The position numbers and the translations under genes were made by a program. From assembly GCA_947039485.1 (NCBI GenBank), contig CAMQZC010000008.1:1-64000 (forward strand): a stretch of 64,000 nt of DNA, in the 5' to 3' direction. Shown in pieces: positions 37,941-46,460 of this stretch. This DNA is from an uncultured Verrucomicrobiales bacterium. Its GTDB lineage: Bacteria > Verrucomicrobiota > Verrucomicrobiia > Verrucomicrobiales > Akkermansiaceae. Each line of letters starts with the position of its first letter. The first letter of the stretch is position 1. The notes under the pieces are model-generated. The model was not told the origin of the DNA, ran no database searches, and was given only the letters and a program-made list of their open reading frames with translations.

Positions 37941-40443
37941 CCTTAATATCGTGCTTGCGTGCAAAGAAGAGCACCACTGGAGCAGCGATAAAGACAGATG
38001 AGTAAGTACCGACAAACATACCGATAAGCATCGTCACGGAGAAGTCCTTCATCGCAGGACCACCCAGCACGCAGAGAGCTATGAGCACCGCTACTGAGGA
38101 GAGACCCGTCAGGATGGTACGAGGCAGGGTCTGATTGATCGCCTCATTCATGATGTCGGAGAGTTTTTCATTGGGCTCTGCGAGGTGTAGCTGCTCACGG
38201 ATACGGTCATAAATAACAATCGTATCATTGATGGAGTAACCAGCCACCGTCAGGAATGCACCCACGTGAATGATATTGAGCTCCGTACCAAAGAGAATCA
38301 CCATACCGATAACAAAGAGAATATCATGAGCAATAGCTACAAGAGCACCCATCGCAAAGGACCACTCGAATCGAAGGGAGAGGTAAACCGTAATCCCCAG
38401 CAGACCTGCCGCAAGGGCGTAGACAGCCGTGATAAAGAAGGTTGACCCCAGTGAGGCGCTGATATTATCAACAGAGGGCACAGGAAGCTTGTCCATGTTG
38501 GGCACCGTCGCGCGCAAATCAGCATCAATGAAGGCTGCCTCCTGAGCGTTAGCGCAGCGAATCTTGAAGTTGCGATCAGAGGCTACGCCCATCTCTTGAG
38601 CGTTGGGTATCTTGGAGAGCTTCAGCGTATGGAGTTGCTTGTCCATAGCCTCATAACTCACATCAACACTCTCAGGTACAATGTAGGTGAGAGTCGAGCC
38701 ACCCACAAAGTCAATACCCAAGGCCTTATCCTGTTGGATAACACCTGCGTAGAGAGCCATCAGAAGAATGGCGGAGCCGGAAGCAATCATGCAAATCTTG
38801 CGCATGCCCATGAAGTCAAAGACAACACCATCAAGCGGAGGACGGGAGAAATGCGAGTCAGTGAGCACACCGAAGTGGTCAGCCCAGTAGAAGAGTACGC
38901 GTGTAACCACAATCGCACCAATCATCGAGGTGACGATACCCACGCAGGTTGTCACCGCAAAGCCCTTAATCGAGCCGCTTGCCAACCAGAAGAGAATAAC
39001 AGCAGTAATCAGCGAGGTAACGTTGGAGTCAAAAATCGCAGAGAAGGCCTTATCGTAGGAGTTACGCAACGCGGTGAGGAAGTCGCGACCAAGTTGCTTC
39101 TCCTCACGCAGACGCTCATAGATGAGCACATTGGCGTCAACAGCCACACCCATCGTCAGCACGATACCAGCGATACCGGGCAGCGTCAGAACAAAGCCAA
39201 AGAGGCTCATCAAGCCCAGCAAAATGAGAATATTGATTGAGAGACCCACCATCGCAATAATACCTGTGCTACGGTAGTACCAGAAGCAGAATCCAAAGAC
39301 GGCGAAGTAACCGACGATACCAGCCCAGATACCCTGCGTGAGGGCGCTTTTACCAAGCTGAGCACTCACATCCTTACGACCCTCGACAACGAGGTCGCTA
39401 GAGAGGGGATTGGCGAGAGCCTTCGAGATATCCAGAGTCTCCCCGGGCGCGTCCAGCCCCGTGATTTGAAATTTTTTACCCAGAACATCATTCACAGATG
39501 GAGCACTCTTGACAACACTATTGAGCACCACCGCGAGGCGGTCGACCCCCTTGGCCATATTGCTAGTCAGATGACGCATCTTCTTGGCACCTTCATTGCT
39601 GAGCACAACATCGGCTTGACCATGACTCAGAGCATTCGGACGAGCGTCGACCACATCCTTACCAGTCACGTAAACACCCTGCTGCATTGCAGCGTAGGGC
39701 TTGAGCAGGACGATATAGTCAATCACTTCCTTGCCCTGCTTATTGATGAACGGCTTGCCATCCTGGTCCTTCACAGGATGTTCGAGAATCATGTAGTCAG
39801 TCAAGCCCAAGCTTGCTGGGATGCGGGGATGAGCCAGCTTACGGTGCTTGCCCATAGGATTGGCAGCTACAGCGGCTAGGTGAGCTTCCTTACGAGCCTC
39901 GTAGGCCTTGATGGATTCCAGCACCTCGGGCTGTTGAGTGATAGCGTTACTGTTGGGATGGACAGCCAGCAGCTCCAACTTAGCCATCTTGGTGAGCATC
40001 GTCACCATGGCATCGAGCCTCTCCTTATTCACAGCATCGTCACTAGACTGCTGAGGAATCTGAATCAAAATCTTGTTACCTGAGTGAATAATCTGCACCT
40101 CACTCGTGCCAGAGGAATTCAAACGATCATTGAGAATATCACAGGCCTGCTGCATATCCTCCTGAGAGGGAGGCGCCTGCTTCCCAGTCGCCTCATCAAT
40201 CTTGGGTTGCACCTCGAGCGTCAGCTCTGAGCCACCCTTGATATCAATACCATAGTTAATCCCCTGATCAAACAGAGATAAAATGGAGAAGGCGGCAACA
40301 CCCACGATAAAAATTGAACCTGCGCCACGCTTGAGGCTATCGACCTCTGCAGAGAGATACCAGAAGAAAGCCACCAAGAGCAGCATACCAGCGCAAAAGA
40401 TGAAGCCAGCGCTATAGAAAAAAGATTGAAGAAGGTCTAACAT
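37894..40443 (-). CDS. secDF: Protein translocase SecDF fusion
   Basis: A single chain of 849 aa joining SecD and SecF, the proton-driven motor that finishes Sec export. SecD part: an early TM helix, then GIDIKGGSELTLEV, the large periplasmic P1 region, and a TM bundle with GIAGIVLTMGVAVDANVLIYERLREE. SecF part from about residue 575: GIDFVGGSTLTYIV and a second bundle with TVAGYSINDTIVIYDRIRE. Fusion is common in this phylum. TTGACC-17-TATTAT lies about 27 nt upstream of the ATG. Confidence 0.97.
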   Translation of the reverse strand: MLDLLQSFFYSAGFIFCAGMLLLVAFFWYLSAEVDSLKRGAGSIFIVGVAAFSILSLFDQGINYGIDIKGGSELTLEVQPKIDEATGKQAPPSQEDMQQACDILNDRLNSSGTSEVQIIHSGNKILIQIPQQSSDDAVNKERLDAMVTMLTKMAKLELLAVHPNSNAITQQPEVLESIKAYEARKEAHLAAVAANPMGKHRKLAHPRIPASLGLTDYMILEHPVKDQDGKPFINKQGKEVIDYIVLLKPYAAMQQGVYVTGKDVVDARPNALSHGQADVVLSNEGAKKMRHLTSNMAKGVDRLAVVLNSVVKSAPSVNDVLGKKFQITGLDAPGETLDISKALANPLSSDLVVEGRKDVSAQLGKSALTQGIWAGIVGYFAVFGFCFWYYRSTGIIAMVGLSINILILLGLMSLFGFVLTLPGIAGIVLTMGVAVDANVLIYERLREEKQLGRDFLTALRNSYDKAFSAIFDSNVTSLITAVILFWLASGSIKGFAVTTCVGIVTSMIGAIVVTRVLFYWADHFGVLTDSHFSRPPLDGVVFDFMGMRKICMIASGSAILLMALYAGVIQQDKALGIDFVGGSTLTYIVPESVDVSYEAMDKQLHTLKLSKIPNAQEMGVASDRNFKIRCANAQEAAFIDADLRATVPNMDKLPVPSVDNISASLGSTFFITAVYALAAGLLGITVYLSLRFEWSFAMGALVAIAHDILFVIGMVILFGTELNIIHVGAFLTVAGYSINDTIVIYDRIREQLHLAEPNEKLSDIMNEAINQTLPRTILTGLSSVAVLIALCVLGGPAMKDFSVTMLIGMFVGTYSSVFIAAPVVLFFARKHDIKDEVRRAARVENDQTV

Positions 40444-40532
40444 GAATACTTAGGGTAAAATGAACGCCAAATAATAGCACCGCTACCGCCAAGGGTCAAG
40501 CCTGCATCTGAATCTGATCCAAAAATGGCACA

Positions 40533-40613
40533 AATATGGCACAAAAAGCGCGAGCAAGGAGGCCCTCCAACAAAATTGGGCTTCACTTCGCCTCAACAAC
40601 TGGCGCGCTTTTG
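40533..40613. repeat. Long-range inverted repeat between SDR and secDF genes
   Basis: GGCACAAAAAGCGCG pairs with CGCGCTTTTGTGCC (one bulged base) around about 50 nt that contain GGAGGCCCTCC. On the minus strand it lies after the SDR stop and may be its terminator or a processed RNA structure. Confidence 0.55.
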
Positions 40614-40629
40614 TGCCTAACTAAGGATT

Positions 40630-41358
40630 TTAATGATAAATCATACGCTTGGTCATCCCACCATCAATAATCATATTGATACCATTGATGAAGTCGCTCT
40701 GCTCGGAGGCCAAAAAAAGCGCAGCTCGCGTAATATCCTCTGGCTTGCCCACGCGCCCTGAGGGATGCTGCAGGTGATCCTCCTCGCTCATCCAGCTACG
40801 ATCCCCGACTTGTATCCAACCTGGGCTAATAGCATTCACCGTGATTCCCGTCCCAGACAAGGAGACGCAGAGGCTATTGCTCATCGAGACAATCCCCCCC
40901 TTGGTCATACCATAGACCTCCCAGTCTGCCTCATTTTGATGCCATCGAGTGGAAGCGAGGTTGATGATGCGCCCATATCCAGCCCCGACGTTTGCCTCGA
41001 CAAAGTACTTACAACAAATGAAGCTCGCGCTGAGATTCACAGCGATGATGCGCGCGAGCTCCTCCTCACTCACAGAGCTAATCGACTTACGAAACTGACC
41101 AATGGCAGCATTGTTGATGAGGATGTGCACAGGACCAATATCCCTGCGTATCTGAGCAAATAGAGCGGCTATCTCGCCACTCTGAGTTATATCAAGCTGA
41201 TGAGTAGCGATATTTTCTTCCTCAAAGCTCATCTCCTGCATGTCAATAGCATGCACACTATAGCCTGCCGCCGCAAAGTCGCGTGCGAGCTGCTGACCTA
41301 TCCCCTGCGCGGCACCCGTTATAATGACGCGCTTATTCTCTGTTATTTCTGTATTCAT
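40630..41358 (-). CDS. Short-chain dehydrogenase/reductase (SDR) family protein
   Basis: A classical SDR of 242 aa. The cofactor motif is TGAAQGIG (residues 15-22), an acidic residue after beta-2 (HAIDMQ) suggests NAD(H), the structural NNAA motif is at about 87, and the catalytic motif is VYGMTKG with a serine in NLASTRW upstream. The end IDGGMTKRMIYH is typical. The substrate cannot be read from the sequence; sugar alcohols or 3-oxoacyl groups are common. It lies downstream of the ankyrin gene on the same strand. Confidence 0.88.
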   Translation of the reverse strand: MNTEITENKRVIITGAAQGIGQQLARDFAAAGYSVHAIDMQEMSFEEENIATHQLDITQSGEIAALFAQIRRDIGPVHILINNAAIGQFRKSISSVSEEELARIIAVNLSASFICCKYFVEANVGAGYGRIINLASTRWHQNEADWEVYGMTKGGIVSMSNSLCVSLSGTGITVNAISPGWIQVGDRSWMSEEDHLQHPSGRVGKPEDITRAALFLASEQSDFINGINMIIDGGMTKRMIYH

Positions 41359-41418
41359 ATGATTAATCTATAGCCCCAATCGGGGTGATGCAAAGCATAG
41401 AAGGCCTGCGCCTGCGTT

Positions 41419-41934
41419 TTACGATGCTCTCTTAGCATCGCTGAGCATCGCCACAATGGCGCGATGCCCGCGCTTTGTTGCCGAGGCGATGGCACTGAGC
41501 CCCTTGCAGCTCACGATGCTTTGGTCTGCGCCTGCGTTGAGCAGGACGAGAGCAAGCTCCGCATGACCGCGCTTGGCAGCTTGGATGAGAGGCGTACGTC
41601 CGCTGGAATCCAGCGCATTGAGCTCGGCTCCGCGCGCAATGAGCAGAGTGGCGGCGGCAGCTTGCCCATGCTTAGCCGACTTGTGCAGAGGCGTGCGTCC
41701 TCCATCATCTCGCGCCTCAATGTCAGCACCTGCATCCATGAGGTAGGACATGACCTCAATCGCTCCATGCTTGGCAGCGGCATTGAGTGGCGTGCAGGCA
41801 GAGCAATCGCGCTCCTCTATATTAGCCCCTTGGGCAATTAGTATTTCGAGCTCTTTCAGAGAGCCAAGTTTGGCGGCTTTTACTACGGGGCTGGGGACTT
41901 TAGGTGATTTTTCTTTCTTTTTCATCTTTGTCAT
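41419..41934 (-). CDS. Ankyrin-repeat protein (171 aa)
   Basis: A basic N-terminal stretch (MTKMKKKEKSPKVPSP) is followed by about four and a half ankyrin repeats. Recurring GRTPLHKSAKHGQAAAATLL, GRTPLIQAAKRGHAELALVL and related units have the G-TPLH-AA--GH--V pattern with 33-residue spacing. No signal peptide, so a cytoplasmic protein-binding role is likely, partner unknown. AAGGA lies about 12 nt before the ATG, one of few Shine-Dalgarno-like words in the window. Confidence 0.85.
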   Translation of the reverse strand: MTKMKKKEKSPKVPSPVVKAAKLGSLKELEILIAQGANIEERDCSACTPLNAAAKHGAIEVMSYLMDAGADIEARDDGGRTPLHKSAKHGQAAAATLLIARGAELNALDSSGRTPLIQAAKRGHAELALVLLNAGADQSIVSCKGLSAIASATKRGHRAIVAMLSDAKRAS

Positions 41935-42118
41935 TCCTTTCTATCTTGTTTGATATTTTTTACTCACCAGTGAGAGCAAGTGCTCTTTTGTAAGTAATTG
42001 TCTAAATAGCATATTTCGAGATAAATCTCAAGCTTATTCACCTATCAAATAGAAAACAATTTAAGCTTTCACTATTTTAATAGGCTGAAGCAAAAAGCAC
42101 CATAGACAACAAAAAGGC

Positions 42119-42147
42119 TTGTCGTTGCTGTATTTAAAAGCTAGGAT
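42119..42147 (+). promoter_or_regulatory. Promoter of lpxA
   Basis: TTGTCG, 17 bp, TAGGAT, 6 nt before ATG 42154. Confidence 0.5.
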
Positions 42148-42153
42148 AAGCCT

Positions 42154-42936
42154 ATGTCTGACATCCATCCTACAGCGATTATTGACCCAACTGCCCAAAT
42201 TGCAGACAACGTTAAGATTGGCCCCTACTGCGTAGTTGGTCCGCACGTCACCTTGGGTGAGGGTTGTATCCTCCACAGCCATGTTGTGTTAGAGGGTCCT
42301 TCATCCTTTGGCAAGGGCAATGAATTCTTCCCTTTCTCCGTGATAGGGCTCAAGTCTCAGGATTTGAAGTACAAGTGCGAGCCTACCTACCTTGAGGTGG
42401 GTGATTACAACGTCTTCCGCGAGAACTGTAACATCAACCGATCCACCACGCCTGAGACAAAGACCGTGATTGGCAGCCACAACCTCTTCCTGATCAACTC
42501 CCACTGCGGCCATGAGTGCATCGTGGGTGATCACTGCATCCTCAGCGGCTACGCTGGTGTGGCGGGACACTGCGAGATTGGCGACTATGCAATCATCTCA
42601 GGCTTTGCCGCCTTGCATCAATTTGTGCGCGTGGGTGAGCACTCCATCATCGGAGGCTGCGCTCGCGTGACGCAGGATGTCCCCCCCTTCACCATCGCAG
42701 AGGGGCTCCCCGCTGTGGTACGAGGCATCAACAGCATCGGCCTGCAGCGACGCGGCTTTGAGGAGGAGGATGTGCGTGCCCTACGCCAGTGCTACAAGAA
42801 ACTCTACCTCAACAAAGGCGTGAATTTTGAGCAAGCCCGCTTAGAGCTACTTGCTGATGAGAAATATGGCAGCAACCCCAATCTCAAGCGCATGCTTGAG
42901 TTCATCAATAGCTCCGTGCGCGGCTGCATCCGCTAA
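42154..42936 (+). CDS. lpxA: Acyl-ACP--UDP-N-acetylglucosamine O-acyltransferase LpxA
   Basis: The first enzyme of lipid A synthesis, transferring a 3-hydroxyacyl chain to UDP-GlcNAc. The left-handed beta helix is seen as hexapeptide repeats from residue 4 to about 180 (IHPTAIIDPTAQIADNVKIG). NSHCGHECIVG contains the expected catalytic His120, and FHQF-like LHQFVRVGEHSIIGG fits LpxA. A helical C-terminus with ADEKYGSNPNLKRMLEF completes the 260 aa. The other lpx genes are not in the window, apart from the LpxR-like gene. Confidence 0.95.
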   Translation: MSDIHPTAIIDPTAQIADNVKIGPYCVVGPHVTLGEGCILHSHVVLEGPSSFGKGNEFFPFSVIGLKSQDLKYKCEPTYLEVGDYNVFRENCNINRSTTPETKTVIGSHNLFLINSHCGHECIVGDHCILSGYAGVAGHCEIGDYAIISGFAALHQFVRVGEHSIIGGCARVTQDVPPFTIAEGLPAVVRGINSIGLQRRGFEEEDVRALRQCYKKLYLNKGVNFEQARLELLADEKYGSNPNLKRMLEFINSSVRGCIR

Positions 42937-42970
42937 ATCAACGGTAAAATTACACTTCTATCTTTAACAG

Positions 42971-43678
42971 ATGAAACACCCCCATATTGTTTTTGATCTG
43001 GATGGCACCCTTGTGGAGTCATTACCCGGCATCGCCTTGGGCATCAACCAAGCACTTAAGCGCATGGAGAAGCCTCAGCAAAGCGAGGCAAACATCCGCA
43101 ACATGATTGGACAGGGCGCGGCTCACCTCTGCGCACAGGCACTAGGCTACCGTGACACCCCCGAGGCAGCGCCCGAGGAGATTAGCTGCCTGCTTGAGCT
43201 CTTTAAGCAAGAGTATCTCACGAGCTGGCAGGGCAATGGCACACGTGCCTACCCCGGCACAATCTCCATGATGATGCGCCTCTGCGCCACAGGGGCAAAG
43301 ATCGCCATCCTCTCCAACAAGCCCATGGAGCACACGCAAGCAATTGTGCGCAAAATATTTTCAAATCTCCCCATTGACCCCATTTTGGGCTATCAAAAGG
43401 GGAGCTTCCCTCGCAAGCCTGACCCTAGTGCCTTGCTTTATGTAGCAGAGCAATGGGGGGTAGAGCCTAAGGAGCTGATGCTCGTGGGTGACTCCATCCA
43501 TGACGCGCAGACGGCAAAGAACGCAGGTAGCCAGCTGGTACTCGTACCTTGGGGCTATGCGCTACTTGAGCAGCTACTTGAGTGGCGACGTGAGGAGGGT
43601 AGTCCCATCGTAGGCAGCATGGAGGGGCTCACGCAATTCTTGCTCACAGGCAAGACGCGCATCCAGACGAGGCATTAA
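42971..43678 (+). CDS. gph: HAD family hydrolase, phosphoglycolate phosphatase-like
   Basis: A haloacid dehalogenase-fold phosphatase. Motif I is FDLDGTLVES with nucleophile Asp9 and Asp11, motif II AILSNKP, motif III a lysine in KGSFPRKPDP, and motif IV LMLVGDSIHDAQTAKNAG. The cap domain between 17 and 85 and the length of 235 aa resemble Gph, which removes 2-phosphoglycolate formed in DNA repair. Substrate specificity within this family is broad, so the symbol is tentative. It begins 34 nt after lpxA and may share its transcript. Confidence 0.85.
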   Translation: MKHPHIVFDLDGTLVESLPGIALGINQALKRMEKPQQSEANIRNMIGQGAAHLCAQALGYRDTPEAAPEEISCLLELFKQEYLTSWQGNGTRAYPGTISMMMRLCATGAKIAILSNKPMEHTQAIVRKIFSNLPIDPILGYQKGSFPRKPDPSALLYVAEQWGVEPKELMLVGDSIHDAQTAKNAGSQLVLVPWGYALLEQLLEWRREEGSPIVGSMEGLTQFLLTGKTRIQTRH

Positions 43679-43775
43679 ACCTGCCAAAACAGCGATAAGC
43701 AAGGAGAGCCATCGGCCCATCCTCCATGCAACCACCGCGAATTGAGCTCCGGCAAAGCCGCTGAGAGAGCCTTGA

Positions 43776-44216
43776 TCAGTCTCGATGGTAAGGAGACCCA
43801 GCCAGCAGAGTATGGACGCGATAAATCTGCTCCATGAGCACGACTAGAGCCAACTCATGCTGCATCGTATGCTTACCCAGACACAGCGTCACATCAGCCG
43901 CCTCTCGCAGAGCAGCCGAGTGACCATCAGCCGCACCAATCAAAAAGGCAACCCTCTTCACCGAATGCAGCATCCAGCCGCGCAGCTTCTTCTCAAACTC
44001 TCTCGTCGTCCAATTCTGCCCACGCTCATCCATCGCAATACGCAGGCATCCCTCGCTCGCATCCAGCAATCGCGCTGACACATCTGCTTGAGAACCAGCC
44101 TTAACATAGCGCAAAGTAACCTTACCCAAAGGCTTGAGCCGCTGCTCAAAAAAGGCAAGTCCATCCTTTGTATATCCAATAGCGGGCTTACCCGCGACAA
44201 TGACCAATATCTCCAT
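43776..44216 (-). CDS. rlmH: 23S rRNA (pseudouridine1915-N3)-methyltransferase RlmH
   Basis: A SPOUT-class methyltransferase modifying helix 69 of 23S rRNA. MEILVIVAGKP opens the protein, FLIGAADGHS forms the knot and SAM site, and it ends LLAGSPYHRD, with the C-terminal Tyr-His-Arg typical of RlmH. ATG 44216 is chosen over ATG 44222 because TTCACT-17-TAGAGT ends directly before 44222, leaving no transcribed base for that codon but the usual 6 nt for 44216. Confidence 0.93.
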   Translation of the reverse strand: MEILVIVAGKPAIGYTKDGLAFFEQRLKPLGKVTLRYVKAGSQADVSARLLDASEGCLRIAMDERGQNWTTREFEKKLRGWMLHSVKRVAFLIGAADGHSAALREAADVTLCLGKHTMQHELALVVLMEQIYRVHTLLAGSPYHRD

Positions 44217-44222
44217 AGCCAT

Positions 44223-44251
44223 ACTCTAGCTTATCTCTCTAAATAAGTGAA
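44223..44251 (-). promoter_or_regulatory. Promoter of rlmH
   Basis: TTCACT, 17 bp, TAGAGT on the minus strand. It abuts ATG 44222, which argues for ATG 44216 as start. Confidence 0.5.
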
Positions 44252-44263
44252 GCCTGAAAAGTC

Positions 44264-44292
44264 TTGCAATTGACAAGATAATAGGCTACGCT
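44264..44292 (+). promoter_or_regulatory. Promoter of obg
   Basis: TTGCAA, 17 bp, TACGCT, 7 nt before ATG 44300. Confidence 0.5.
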
Positions 44293-44299
44293 CCACCGC

Positions 44300-45574
44300 A
44301 TGTTCGTAGACAACATTCGTATCTTCGCCAAAGCAGGCAAGGGAGGCAACGGCCTCGCCAGCTTCCGCCGTGAGAAATTTATCCCCCGTGGTGGCCCCGA
44401 TGGCGGCGACGGCGGCAATGGAGGTGATGTCATCCTTGAGGTGGCAAGCGGCTGCAATGACCTGCGTAGTTTCTTCTACGACCCCAAGCTTATTGCAACA
44501 AGTGGTCGCGATGGAATGCACGTGCGCAAGCACGGCAGAAACGGCAAGACCATGGTCGGCCGCGTCCCTCTGGGCACCATCATCTACCGCAGCAACGCAT
44601 CCAGCATGCATGAAGCCACCTTCCTCGAGCGTGAGGGTGATGGCATTGTGCTTGAGCAAATCGCTGACCTCACCACACCAGGTGAGCGCTTCATGCTCTG
44701 CAAAGGCGGCATGGGCGGTCGCGGTAACTGGCATTTCAAAACAGCAACCAATCGCACACCTAGTGAGTTTGAATACGGCACCGAGTGCGAAGAGGGCGTT
44801 TTCTTCTTCGAGCTACGCCGCATCGCTGATGCCGGCCTCGTAGGCTACCCCAATGCGGGCAAGAGCACACTACTGGGCGCAATCTCAGCAGCTAGCCCCA
44901 AGGTAGCCAGCTACCCCTTCACCACGCTACAACCTATCGTCGGTGTGGTCGAGTACCCCAACTTTAACCGCGTCGTTGTCGCAGACATCCCCGGTATCAT
45001 TGAAGGCGCCTCGCGCAATCGTGGTCTGGGTCACGAGTTCCTGCGCCACATCATGCGCTGTCAGGTACTACTCTTTGTCGTAGACATGTCAGGCATGGAG
45101 CATAACCCCATCGAGGCAATTGCAACCCTGCGCGCAGAGATCAGTCTCTACTCCGATGAGATGGCCACGCGCCGCTGGGTTATCATCGCCAACAAGATGG
45201 ATGATGAAGCCGCTGAGGAGAATCTCGCCATGCTGCGCATGCGTTTCCCCAAAATTGAAATCATCCCCATCTCTGCCGCCGAGAAGACAGGTATCGAAGG
45301 ATTCAAGACACGCCTTCAGGAACTCATCGTCGCAGAAACAGCTCATAACATCCACATCGCCGAGTTAAAGAGCGTGCGAGAAGCAGCCGAACTAGCAGCA
45401 GCTGAAGAAGCCGCCGCTGAGGAAGCCGCAGCCGAACTAGCAGCAGCTGAAGAAGCCGCCGCTGAGGAAGCTGCAGCCGAACTAGCAGCAGCTGAAGAAG
45501 CAGCCGCCGAGGAAGCCGCAGCCGAACTAGCCGACGACGAGACTCAGTCCGAGCAAGACGTGGTGCCTAGCTAA
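44300..45574 (+). CDS. obg: GTPase Obg (CgtA) with Ala/Glu repeat tail
   Basis: A ribosome-associated GTPase acting in 50S assembly and stress control. The N-terminal Obg fold is glycine-rich (RREKFIPRGGPDGGDGGNGG). The G domain has GYPNAGKS (about 181-188), a switch with ASYPFTTLQPIVG, DIPGIIEGAS and NKMD. In place of the usual C-terminal domain there is a tail of three 15-residue units ELAAAEEAAAEEAAA, encoded by 45-bp DNA repeats, then an acidic end. The tail is likely a long helix of strong negative charge. The rlmH and obg promoters lie back to back. Confidence 0.95.
   Translation: MFVDNIRIFAKAGKGGNGLASFRREKFIPRGGPDGGDGGNGGDVILEVASGCNDLRSFFYDPKLIATSGRDGMHVRKHGRNGKTMVGRVPLGTIIYRSNASSMHEATFLEREGDGIVLEQIADLTTPGERFMLCKGGMGGRGNWHFKTATNRTPSEFEYGTECEEGVFFFELRRIADAGLVGYPNAGKSTLLGAISAASPKVASYPFTTLQPIVGVVEYPNFNRVVVADIPGIIEGASRNRGLGHEFLRHIMRCQVLLFVVDMSGMEHNPIEAIATLRAEISLYSDEMATRRWVIIANKMDDEAAEENLAMLRMRFPKIEIIPISAAEKTGIEGFKTRLQELIVAETAHNIHIAELKSVREAAELAAAEEAAAEEAAAELAAAEEAAAEEAAAELAAAEEAAAEEAAAELADDETQSEQDVVPS
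45386..45520 (+). repeat. Three 45-bp tandem repeats at the obg 3' end
   Basis: Units at 45386-45430, 45431-45475 and 45476-45520, nearly identical, with a partial fourth after them. In-frame. Confidence 0.95.
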
Positions 45575-45614
45575 CAAGCATTTCAAAAAAAACGCAGCTA
45601 AAGCAAAATAATGC

Positions 45615-45643
45615 TTGTGTCGCGAGGAAGGTTCTGCTAAAAT
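45615..45643 (+). promoter_or_regulatory. Promoter of tRNA-Val
   Basis: TTGTGT, 17 bp, TAAAAT, 20 nt before the tRNA. Confidence 0.6.
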
Positions 45644-45663
45644 CGCCTCGCACACGCTGCAAC

Positions 45664-45736
45664 GCAGGGATAGCTCAGTTGGTAGAGCAACACCTTGACA
45701 TGGTGGAGGTCGTAGGTTCGAGTCCTATTCTCTGTA
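45664..45736 (+). tRNA. tRNA-Val (GAC)
   Basis: Cloverleaf folds by eye: acceptor GCAGGGA/TCTCTGT, D-arm GCTC-AGTTGGTA-GAGC, anticodon loop TTGACAT with anticodon GAC, T-arm with GGTTCGAGTCC. Two pairs are G-T and one anticodon-stem pair is mismatched. The 3' CCA is not encoded. Confidence 0.93.
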
Positions 45737-45765
45737 TAGGCTTTTTAAAAGCCAAGTAACATTAC

Positions 45766-45797
45766 AAAAACCCGTATCTTTTAGAGATACGGGTTTT
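45766..45797 (+). terminator. Terminator after tRNA-Val
   Basis: AAAAACCCGTATCT pairs with AGATACGGGTTTTTT. A smaller GGCTTTTTAAAAGCC hairpin precedes it at 45739-45753. Confidence 0.9.
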
Positions 45798-45905
45798 TTG
45801 CGTCCCTGAACCCAAGCCTCCGCTCCATTTTAGAGCTGAGCAGCTCTGCAGCAAAGCTCCGGATAATGACCGAGCTAAGCTCTGAGTCCTAGCCACCCTT
45901 TCTGC

Positions 45906-45934
45906 TTGCTTTCTGCGCAGCTAGATTGTATGCT
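45906..45934 (+). promoter_or_regulatory. Promoter of the RidA-coaC unit
   Basis: TTGCTT, 17 bp, TATGCT, with about 29 nt to ATG 45964. The leader has no visible Shine-Dalgarno. Confidence 0.55.
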
Positions 45935-45963
45935 CATCACCGACATACCCCATTCTTTATATT

Positions 45964-46437
45964 ATGCAACTTAATCAAGACATCCTCGATCAAAAAGGCC
46001 TCAAGCTCAATCCCGCACCCGCACCTGTCGGCTCCTATGTCCAGTGCCTGCGCACGGGCAATTACCTACACCTCTCTGGTGGCGTCTCCATCAATGGCGA
46101 TGTCTCCTACTATGGCAAGGTAGGCGCTGATGTAAGCATCGAGGATGCACAGTGTGCCGCGCAAGCAGCCATCCTTAATCGTCTTGCCGTAATTTCTGCC
46201 GAGTTGGGCAGCTTTGATGCGATGCGTCGCATCGTGGCAATCAATGGCTTTGTAAATTGCGGCCCCGATTTCACGGAGCACGCCAAGGTACTCAACGGAG
46301 CTTCTGACTTGCTCGTTGCTCTCTTTGGACCTGAGGCTGCACACTCCCGCTCTGCCGTGGGTGTCATTAGCCTGCCTCTGGGTGTGGCTGTCGAAATCAA
46401 TATGATTGTCGAGATTGAGCCTGAGCTCATCAAGTAA
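45964..46437 (+). CDS. RidA family (YjgF/YER057c) enamine/imine deaminase
   Basis: A small trimeric cytoplasmic protein that hydrolyses reactive imine and enamine intermediates such as 2-aminoacrylate. LNPAPAPVGSYVQCLRTGNYLHLSGGV, ILNRLAVISAELG and SAVGVISLPLGVAVEINMIVEI are typical. In the canonical family an Arg binds the carboxylate near the end (ARxAV); here the segment reads SRSAVG, so an arginine is present. At 157 aa it belongs to the longer RidA subgroup. coaC follows 23 nt later. Confidence 0.9.
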   Translation: MQLNQDILDQKGLKLNPAPAPVGSYVQCLRTGNYLHLSGGVSINGDVSYYGKVGADVSIEDAQCAAQAAILNRLAVISAELGSFDAMRRIVAINGFVNCGPDFTEHAKVLNGASDLLVALFGPEAAHSRSAVGVISLPLGVAVEINMIVEIEPELIK

Positions 46438-46460
46438 TTTCATTTAAAAAGCTGGCGCAC

